Source of the DNA: Flavobacteriaceae bacterium
GTDB taxonomy: Bacteria > Bacteroidota > Bacteroidia > Flavobacteriales > Flavobacteriaceae
Reading direction: 5' to 3'
DNA: 12,013 nucleotides
Assembly: GCA_029245825.1 (NCBI GenBank)
Contig: JAQWON010000099.1
Location: 1 to 12,013 of the forward strand
A program made the translations under genes and the position numbers. The notes beneath the pieces are model-generated. The model was not told where the DNA came from. It ran no database searches and saw only the letters and a program-made list of their open reading frames with translations. Every line of letters starts with the position of its first letter. The first letter of the stretch is position 1. Below, one piece after another: positions 6,936-12,013 of the stretch.

Positions 6936-8189
6936 TTAATAAAATTCTTTTCTAATCTGTTCAACATAATCCAATTTTTCCCATGTAAACAGCTCAACTT
7001 CCTTTTCATATTTCTCCCCATTTGGTAACTTAAAAGATTTTACAATTTTTATAGGTTTTCTTCCCATATGTCCATAAGATGCTGTCTCGAAATAAATTGG
7101 ATTTCTTAGTTTTAGTCGTTTCTCTATTGCATAAGGTCTCATATCAAATATTTTTAAAATTTTTTGCCCAATTTCATAATCAGATACGTTGATTTTTGAA
7201 GTACCAAAGGAATTAATATTTATAGAGGTTGGTGCAGAAACACCTATAGCATAACTTACTTGAACTAAAATTTCTTTTGCTATTCCAGCTGCAACTAAAT
7301 TTTTTGCTATGTGCCTTGCAGCATAAGCTGCACTTCTATCTACTTTACTTGGATCTTTTCCGCTAAAGGCTCCTCCACCATGAGCTCCCTTGCCTCCGTA
7401 TGTGTCAACAATTATTTTCCTTCCAGTAAGTCCAGCATCACCATGGGGTCCGCCAATTACAAATTTACCTGTGGGATTAATATGATAAGTAATTTCATTA
7501 TTAAACAAAGATTTAACTCTAGTATTTTCTTTTTCTATGATCCTAGGAATTAAAATATTTTTAACGTCATCCTTTATTCTATTTAGCATTTTGAGATCAT
7601 CTTTTTCAAAGGGATCATGTTGAGTTGAAACTACAATTGTATCAATATTCTTTGGAATTCCATTGCTGTCATACTTTATAGTTACTTGTGATTTTGAATC
7701 TGGTCGTAAATATTTAATCTGACTACATTCCTTCCTTAAAAGGGACAATTCAATTAGAATCTTATGTGCTAAATCTAAAGCAAGTGGAATCAAATTTTCT
7801 GTTTCATCCGTAGCGTATCCAAACATTATCCCTTGATCGCCAGCTCCCTGATCTTCATTTATTGCCCTTTCAACTCCCCTGTTTATATCCTCTGATTGTT
7901 GATGTAAAAAATTATTTATCTTACATGTATTTCCGCTGAATTTATACTCTTCTTTAGTATATCCAACTTTATTTATGGTTCCCCTAACAATTTTTTCTAT
8001 ATCTAACTTAACGTTGCTTTTAACTTCTCCTGCAATTATAGACTTTCCAGTAGTGACAAGTGTTTCACAAGCTACTTTAGATTCTAGATCAAAAGCCAGA
8101 AAGTTATCTAATATAGAATCACTAATTTGATCAGCTAGTTTGTCAGGGTGTCCCTCGCTAACAGATTCAGATGTAAAATAATATTCCAT
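6936..8189 (-). CDS. metK: S-adenosylmethionine synthetase (methionine adenosyltransferase)
   Basis: Makes S-adenosylmethionine from methionine and ATP in the cytosol. The 417-residue protein shows the family signatures in order: SEGHPDK at 11-17 (ATP and metal), GAGDQGIMFGYA at 115-126, GGPHGDAGLTGRK at 247-258 and the phosphate loop GGGAFSGKDPSKVDRS at 271-286. The length is slightly above the 380-400 usual elsewhere and normal for Bacteroidota. The ATG at 8189 is fixed by the conserved YYFTSESVSEGHPDK start. It is the first gene of the metK-metY-metX-osmC unit, with 22 bases to metY. Directly upstream lie a SAM-II-like aptamer and an inverted repeat that would hide the start region, so its own product probably represses its translation and that of the operon. 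Confidence 0.97.
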   Translation of the reverse strand: MEYYFTSESVSEGHPDKLADQISDSILDNFLAFDLESKVACETLVTTGKSIIAGEVKSNVKLDIEKIVRGTINKVGYTKEEYKFSGNTCKINNFLHQQSEDINRGVERAINEDQGAGDQGIMFGYATDETENLIPLALDLAHKILIELSLLRKECSQIKYLRPDSKSQVTIKYDSNGIPKNIDTIVVSTQHDPFEKDDLKMLNRIKDDVKNILIPRIIEKENTRVKSLFNNEITYHINPTGKFVIGGPHGDAGLTGRKIIVDTYGGKGAHGGGAFSGKDPSKVDRSAAYAARHIAKNLVAAGIAKEILVQVSYAIGVSAPTSININSFGTSKINVSDYEIGQKILKIFDMRPYAIEKRLKLRNPIYFETASYGHMGRKPIKIVKSFKLPNGEKYEKEVELFTWEKLDYVEQIRKEFY

Positions 8190-8194
8190 TTCAA

Positions 8195-8245
8195 GTTGCT
8201 TTAAACGAAGAATTTGACATATAAATTTTAAAGCAACACTGCTTT
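8195..8245 (-). promoter_or_regulatory. Expression platform of the metK riboswitch: sequestor stem and competing antisequestor hairpin
   Basis: A perfect 11-bp inverted repeat, GUUGCUUUAAA (8227-8237) and UUUAAAGCAAC (8195-8205), has a 21-base loop and ends five bases before the metK AUG, where it would block ribosome binding. The 5' arm has another partner: AAAGCA (8240-8245) pairs with UGCUUU (8230-8235) around a GUGU loop. AAAGCA belongs to the 3' part of the aptamer. The expected logic is that SAM holds AAAGCA in the aptamer and lets the sequestor form, while without SAM the antisequestor forms and metK is translated. There is no U-run, so control is translational. This is inferred from complementarity only. 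Confidence 0.78.
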
Positions 8246-8288
8246 AGCATTTTTTTTTGAGGTTGCAATCAGTCAAATCCTTCCTCTT
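8238..8288 (-). promoter_or_regulatory. SAM-II riboswitch aptamer (probable) upstream of metK
   Basis: The minus strand contains the conserved blocks of the SAM-II (SAM-alpha, metA) aptamer as I remember them: GAUUUG, then AUUGCAA closing against the stem, an A-rich linker, and AUGCUAAAGCAG. P1 would be GAGG (8283-8286) with CCUC (8259-8262), closing a loop of 20 bases. The pseudoknot would pair loop ACUG (8270-8273) with CAGU (8238-8241), supported by GCA with UGC. P1 is short, only 4 bp, and the loop is one or two bases off the usual size, so a covariance-model match is needed. Position in front of a SAM synthetase and homocysteine synthesis genes fits well. Confidence 0.8.
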
Positions 8289-8295
8289 TAGGGTC

Positions 8296-8303
8296 CAAAT
8301 ATA
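8296..8303 (-). promoter_or_regulatory. -7 promoter element for the metK operon
   Basis: TATATTTG on the minus strand matches the Bacteroidota -7 consensus TAnnTTTG. Transcription would start near 8290, at the 5' edge of the riboswitch aptamer, so the leader would contain the aptamer and little else. The -33 position (about 8323-8326) is a plain T-run without a clear TTG, which lowers confidence. Confidence 0.55.
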
Positions 8304-8391
8304 TAATTTTATTTTATAAAATAAAAAAAGGTTCTATTTTGTTTTGTATTCAGATAAAAAAGTTTTTATCTTCTTTCCCAAAAATAAAATC

Positions 8392-9006
8392 ATGCATGTA
8401 GCTGTTGCTGGAAATATTGGATCAGGAAAAACTAGTCTAACAAAATTACTTTCAAAACATTATAAATTAGAAGCTCACTATGAGGATGTATCTGAAAATC
8501 CATATTTGAATGATTTTTATGATCATATGGAAAGATGGTCATTTAACCTACAAATATATTTTCTTAACAGTCGATTTAGACAATTACTCGCGTTTAAAGG
8601 AAATAGAAAAAATTTTATTCAGGATAGAACAATCTATGAAGACGCATATATTTTTGCTCCCAATTTAAATTCAATGGGGCTAATGAATAAAACAGATTAC
8701 AACAATTATAAAAATCTTTTCGAATTAATTGAATCACTTATAAAAGGTCCTGATTTACTAATTTACTTAAGAAGTGGCATCCCAAATCTTGTTAATAAAA
8801 TTCACAAAAGAGGAAGAGATTATGAAAATTCTATTAGCATTGACTATTTAAGTCGTTTAAATGAACGTTATGAAGCATGGATTTCAACCTATGATAAAAG
8901 CAAACTAATAGTTATTGATGTTGATGAAATTGATTTTGTAGAAAAGAAGAAAGATCTCAAAATTGTTTTGGAAAAACTTGATCCAATTTTAAGTAAACTG
9001 ACTTAA
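8392..9006 (+). CDS. Deoxynucleoside kinase (deoxyadenosine/deoxyguanosine kinase family)
   Basis: Phosphorylates deoxynucleosides to monophosphates in nucleotide salvage, using ATP. The 204-residue protein from the ATG at 8392 has the P-loop GNIGSGKTS (7-15), the EDV segment with Glu31, ERWSFNLQIYFLNSRFRQ across 47-64, the DRT motif at 78-80 followed by IYEDAYIFA, and an arginine-rich lid KRGRDYE at 139-145. I chose 8392 and not the TTG at 8344 because family members start at MHVAVAGNIG and the extra 16 residues look like untranslated leader. It is divergent from metK across about 200 bases that hold both leaders, and has no functional link to it. Substrate preference (dAdo, dGuo or dCyd) is not readable from sequence. 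No exact promoter consensus was found in front of it. Confidence 0.93.
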   Translation: MHVAVAGNIGSGKTSLTKLLSKHYKLEAHYEDVSENPYLNDFYDHMERWSFNLQIYFLNSRFRQLLAFKGNRKNFIQDRTIYEDAYIFAPNLNSMGLMNKTDYNNYKNLFELIESLIKGPDLLIYLRSGIPNLVNKIHKRGRDYENSISIDYLSRLNERYEAWISTYDKSKLIVIDVDEIDFVEKKKDLKIVLEKLDPILSKLT

Positions 9007-9329
9007 AATATTTGTCGCAATCATATCTTTAACCGTGATTATTTCCTCATTTATTTAAACTTTAATTACTACTTAAAAATGATGGCATTGGTCATAGAGA
9101 CCTTAGGTGATTCTTGGTCTTTCATCACTTTATCTTGCTATGAATACCTATAATACAAACTCTACTTAGATTGAAGGTTTCATCTGTTAGTATAAAATAA
9201 ATATAAAGTGGAGCTTGGTTAAACCCAGTCCTTTAATGCAAAGTAAATTATAAAATAAGTGATTAGTTCACTTTTATTAATCTTATTTGAGATTAGATAT
9301 TATATTTGCCGTAAAATAAATTCAATATC
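9007..9329. other. Non-coding intergenic stretch between the deoxynucleoside kinase and hppA
   Basis: About 320 bases with no convincing ORF on either strand. Three structures are visible. First, there are two mutually exclusive hairpins on the plus strand: GGTC (9090-9093) with GACC (9099-9102), or AGAGACC (9096-9102) with GGTCTTT (9116-9122), framed by TGATG (9080-9084) and CATCA (9123-9127). Second, a 6-bp hairpin AAGTGA/TCACTT (9257-9262, 9268-9273) is followed by a T-rich run, possibly a weak terminator. Third, there is a promoter element near 9301. I do not recognise any known RNA family. It may simply hold the kinase 3' end and the hppA promoter. Confidence 0.5.
9301..9308 (+). promoter_or_regulatory. 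-7 promoter element for hppA
   Basis: TATATTTG matches the Bacteroidota -7 consensus TAnnTTTG exactly and ends 21 bases before the hppA ATG, predicting a short untranslated leader. No clear -33 TTG is at the right distance: the TTTG at 9286-9289 is only 11 bases away. Confidence is therefore moderate. Confidence 0.55.
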
Positions 9330-11450
9330 ATGGACAACATCTTATACCTTATACCAATTACTGGTATTATTGCATTAATATATGTATACATTAAAAATCG
9401 TTGGGTTTCATCAAAAGAAGTGGGTAATGCCAAAATGGCTAAAATCGCAAAAAATATTTCTGATGGAGCCATGGCTTTTCTAAAAGCTGAATATAAAATT
9501 TTGTCAATTTTTGTAATCTTAACCTCAGTACTTTTAGCAATTAAGGGAATTAATGAAGGAACTAGTTGGCTGGTATCTTTATCATTTGTTATCGGTGCCG
9601 GATGTTCAGGACTTGCTGGATTTATAGGAATGAAAGTCGCCACTAAAGCAAATGTTAGAACAACGAACGCAGCTCAAAAGTCTTTGGGGAAAGCTCTAGA
9701 GATTGCTTTTTCTGGAGGTTCTGTCATGGGGATGGGTGTTGTTGGATTAGGTGTTTTGGGTATTAGCTCACTGTTCTTGGTTTACATGGAATTGTTTGAT
9801 AGTGTTGACACCGTAATTAAAGTAATATCTGGATTTTCCTTAGGAGCCTCTTCTATCGCCCTTTTTGCTCGAGTTGGTGGGGGAATTTATACAAAAGCAG
9901 CAGATGTTGGAGCTGATCTTGTTGGTAAAGTTGAGGCAGGTATTCCTGAGGACCACCCTCTAAACCCGGCAACAATTGCTGATAATGTTGGAGATAATGT
10001 TGGAGATGTAGCAGGAATGGGAGCTGATCTTTTTGAGTCATTTGTCGGGTCAATAATTGGCGCAATGGTTCTTGGAGCTGCTTTTCTAAACCTTTCAGAA
10101 TTTCAAGGCAATGAAATAAATGCTGTAATCTTGCCTCTTTTCATTGCTGGAGCTGGAATAATTATGTCAATAATTGGAACCTTTTTTGTTAGGGTTAAAG
10201 AAGGAGGAAATCCTCATACTGCATTAAATATTGGTGAATTTAGCTCAGCAATTTTAATGATAATTACAACTTATTTTCTAATCCACTTTTTATTACCTGA
10301 AACATGGGAGTATAATGATTTTATCTACTCAGCAAATGGTGTTTTTTATGCAACAATTTCAGGTTTAGTTGTTGGTTTGTGCGTTGGAAAAATAACAGAA
10401 TACTATACTGCTACTGGAAAGAATCCAGTTATGTCAATTGTTAGACAATCTGAAACAGGACCAGCTACAACAATTATTGCAGGTCTAGGAGTTGGAATGA
10501 TTTCTACTGCAATTCCAATAATTCTTATTTGCATTGCGATAATAACTTCATATTCTTTTGCGGGTTTATATGGAATAGCAATTGCTGCGGTTGGAATGCT
10601 TGCTAATACTGGGATTCAGCTTGCAGTTGATGCATATGGTCCAATTTCAGACAATGCTGGTGGAATTGCTGAAATGGCTGAACTCCCTCCAGAAGTTAGA
10701 GAAAGAACCGATAAATTAGATGCTGTAGGAAATACTACTGCAGCAATTGGTAAAGGATTTGCAATTGCTTCAGCAGCGCTTACTGCTCTAGCACTATTTG
10801 CTGCCTTTATGCAAACTGCAGAGATAACTTCTATTGATATTTCAAACCCTATAGTTATGACAGGACTTTTACTTGGAGCAATGCTTCCATTTGTTTTTTC
10901 TGCTTTGTCTATGAATGCAGTTGGAAAGGCTGCTATGAGTATGATTGAAGAGGTTAGAAGACAGTTTAATGAATTACCAAAACTTAAAGCGGCTCTTGCA
11001 ATAATGAAAAAATATAATTCAGATCTTTCAAAAGCATCCAAAGCAGATATTAAAATAGTCAATGATGCTGACGGGGTTGCGGAATATAGTAAATGTGTTG
11101 AAATTTCAACCAAAGCAGCACTAAGAGAAATGATTTTGCCAGGTGTTATGGCTATTTTTGTTCCTGTAATTATAGGTTTTTTAGGTGGTGCGGAAATGTT
11201 AGGAGGTCTTTTAGCCGGAGTTACCTCTAGTGGAGTACTTATGGCTATTTTTCAATCCAATGCTGGTGGTGCATGGGATAACGCAAAAAAAATGATTGAA
11301 GAAGATGGTCGAAAAGGTTCAGAAGCTCATAAAGCAGCTGTTGTTGGAGATACTGTTGGAGATCCTTTTAAAGACACATCAGGTCCCTCTTTAAATATAT
11401 TGCTTAAATTAATATCTGTTGTAGCGCTAGTTATAGCACCCTTATTATAA
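9330..11450 (+). CDS. hppA: Membrane-bound K+-dependent pyrophosphatase, Na+ or H+ translocating
   Basis: Hydrolyses pyrophosphate on the cytoplasmic side and uses the energy to pump Na+ and/or H+ across the inner membrane. At 706 residues with many hydrophobic segments it fits the 16-helix family. Substrate motifs are present: DVGADLVGKVE (192-202), the DNVGDNVGDVAGMGADLFESF stretch (218-238, lysine- and aspartate-coordinated Mg-PPi site) and GDTVGDPFKDTSGP (673-686). Ala471 and Gly474 in NTTAAIGKG mark the K+-dependent class; K+-independent enzymes have Lys and Thr there. Glu236 in LFESF is at the position of the ion-gate glutamate of Na+-pumping members. K+-dependent H+-pumping and dual Na+/H+ types share it, so the pumped ion is unresolved. 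It is a single gene with its own promoter element, convergent with pdhB 29 bases downstream. Confidence 0.96.
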   Translation: MDNILYLIPITGIIALIYVYIKNRWVSSKEVGNAKMAKIAKNISDGAMAFLKAEYKILSIFVILTSVLLAIKGINEGTSWLVSLSFVIGAGCSGLAGFIGMKVATKANVRTTNAAQKSLGKALEIAFSGGSVMGMGVVGLGVLGISSLFLVYMELFDSVDTVIKVISGFSLGASSIALFARVGGGIYTKAADVGADLVGKVEAGIPEDHPLNPATIADNVGDNVGDVAGMGADLFESFVGSIIGAMVLGAAFLNLSEFQGNEINAVILPLFIAGAGIIMSIIGTFFVRVKEGGNPHTALNIGEFSSAILMIITTYFLIHFLLPETWEYNDFIYSANGVFYATISGLVVGLCVGKITEYYTATGKNPVMSIVRQSETGPATTIIAGLGVGMISTAIPIILICIAIITSYSFAGLYGIAIAAVGMLANTGIQLAVDAYGPISDNAGGIAEMAELPPEVRERTDKLDAVGNTTAAIGKGFAIASAALTALALFAAFMQTAEITSIDISNPIVMTGLLLGAMLPFVFSALSMNAVGKAAMSMIEEVRRQFNELPKLKAALAIMKKYNSDLSKASKADIKIVNDADGVAEYSKCVEISTKAALREMILPGVMAIFVPVIIGFLGGAEMLGGLLAGVTSSGVLMAIFQSNAGGAWDNAKKMIEEDGRKGSEAHKAAVVGDTVGDPFKDTSGPSLNILLKLISVVALVIAPLL

Positions 11451-11479
11451 ACAGTAAGAAATAGAAAATTAGGATTGAT

Positions 11480-12013
11480 TTAGATATAAAGAACCTTTTT
11501 GATTGCTTTTACAACGTCATTTGCATTTGGCAGCCACTCTGAAAGCAACGTGGGTGAATAAGGAGCTGGTGTATCAGCTGTATTTATTTTTTCAATCGGA
11601 GCATCGAGATAATCAAAAATATGACTTTGAACTTGATAAGTTATCTCAGTAGAAATATTTCCAAAAGGCCAAGATTCCTCTAAAATAACTAATCTATTTG
11701 TCTTCTTAACAGATTCAAAAATAGTTTGATAATCCATAGGTCTAATTGTTCTCAAATCTATAATTTCACATTCAATGTTTTCCTTCTCAAGAATTTCAGA
11801 AGCTTTGTAGGCTTCTTTAATAATCTTGCCAAATGATACAATTGTTACATCTTTGCCAGTTTTTTTTATATCAGCAACTCCTATAGGGATTATATATTCT
11901 CCTTCTGGAATTTCTCCTTTATCTCCATACATCTGCTCGGATTCCATAAATATGACTGGATCATTATCTCTTATCGCAGATTTTAATAAGCCCTTTGCAT
12001 CATATGGGTTTGA
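11480..12013 (-). CDS. pdhB: Pyruvate dehydrogenase E1 component, beta subunit, C-terminal 177 residues (cut by window edge)
   Basis: Beta subunit of the thiamine diphosphate-dependent E1, which decarboxylates pyruvate and passes the acetyl group to E2. The frame is open to the right edge. The Met at 11947 is internal, because the upstream codons continue as SNPYDAKGLLKSAIRDNDPV, a conserved part of PdhB. Visible are the end of the pyrimidine-binding domain (VIFMESEQMYG), and the transketolase C-terminal domain with VTIVSFGK, IDLRTIRPMDY, RLVILEESWPFGN and the ending segment APYSPTLLSEWLPNANDVVKAIKKVL. Branched-chain 2-oxoacid E1 beta is the main alternative, but the MYGDKGEIPEGEY stretch is typical of the pyruvate enzyme in Bacteroidota. 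No terminator hairpin is clear in the 29 bases shared with the hppA end. Confidence 0.92.
   Translation of the reverse strand, partial: SNPYDAKGLLKSAIRDNDPVIFMESEQMYGDKGEIPEGEYIIPIGVADIKKTGKDVTIVSFGKIIKEAYKASEILEKENIECEIIDLRTIRPMDYQTIFESVKKTNRLVILEESWPFGNISTEITYQVQSHIFDYLDAPIEKINTADTPAPYSPTLLSEWLPNANDVVKAIKKVLYI

Noticed and set aside
7311..7553. 80-residue plus-strand ORF opposite metK
   Set aside because: Antisense shadow over the conserved MetK active-site region; composition follows the opposite strand.
8344..8391. Upstream TTG start adding 16 residues to the deoxynucleoside kinase
   Set aside because: Deoxynucleoside kinases of this type begin a few residues before the P-loop, which fits the ATG at 8392.
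9201..9240. GGTT-A-AACC near-palindrome, considered as a tRNA fragment or operator
   Set aside because: No acceptor stem, anticodon arm or T-loop consensus fits, and there is no second copy; no support for a tRNA or binding site.
9257..9280. AAGTGA/TCACTT hairpin with a T-rich run as terminator of the kinase gene
   Set aside because: Six AT-rich pairs, 250 bases after the stop codon and with an interrupted T-run; noted in the intergenic entry but not called as a terminator.
9293..9643. 116-residue minus-strand ORF opposite the start of hppA
   Set aside because: Overlaps the hppA N-terminus and promoter; no family resemblance, explained by codon bias of hppA.
9853..10065. 70-residue Gln/Leu-rich minus-strand ORF
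   Set aside because: The repetitive look comes from the antisense of Gly/Ala/Asp-rich hppA motifs; not a gene.
10616..11113. 165-residue Ala/Ser/Ile-rich minus-strand ORF inside hppA
   Set aside because: Antisense of hydrophobic helices of the pyrophosphatase, which gives long open frames by composition.

Overview
The window is AT-rich DNA from a Bacteroidota bacterium, most likely a marine or otherwise streamlined member of the Flavobacteriia. The grounds are protein sequences of flavobacterial character (the PheA, deoxynucleoside kinase, MetK and PdhB sequences, and a GldA-like ATPase), tight gene packing, and three exact copies of the Bacteroidota -7 promoter element TAnnTTTG in front of genes. 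I see no mobile element, CRISPR array, rRNA or tRNA. Both ends of the window cut through genes.

Layout. (1) Positions 1-3432, minus strand, hold an aromatic amino acid operon transcribed as leader peptide - pheA (prephenate dehydratase) - class I/II aminotransferase - tyrA (prephenate dehydrogenase) - DAHP synthase, the last running off the left edge. (2) 3490-4185, plus strand, is a short GldA/ABC-2 type ATPase without its permease. (3) 4246-8303, minus strand, is a methionine/SAM operon in the order metK - metY - metX - osmC. (4) 8392-9006, plus strand, is a deoxynucleoside kinase divergent from metK. (5) 9007-9329 is a non-coding stretch. (6) 9330-11450, plus strand, is hppA, a K+-dependent type membrane pyrophosphatase. 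(7) 11480-12013, minus strand, is the C-terminal part of pdhB (pyruvate dehydrogenase E1 beta), convergent with hppA.

How the genes work together. The first operon makes DAHP at the entry of the shikimate pathway and then splits prephenate to phenylpyruvate (PheA) or 4-hydroxyphenylpyruvate (TyrA); the aminotransferase presumably completes Phe and Tyr. The third block acetylates homoserine (MetX), sulfhydrylates it to homocysteine (MetY) and turns methionine into S-adenosylmethionine (MetK).

The most notable content is regulatory RNA. The aromatic operon is preceded by an unannotated 23-codon leader ORF with ten Phe/Tyr codons in a stretch of twelve, followed by a 7-bp terminator hairpin whose U-run touches the pheA start codon, and by a competing antiterminator segment that overlaps the end of the leader ORF: a complete ribosome-mediated attenuator sensing both end products. 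The metK operon begins with a sequence matching the SAM-II riboswitch core, followed by a perfect 11-bp inverted repeat that would sequester the metK start region and a mutually exclusive antisequestor hairpin. Two neighbouring biosynthetic operons thus appear to be controlled by two different RNA mechanisms, with no protein regulator in the window.
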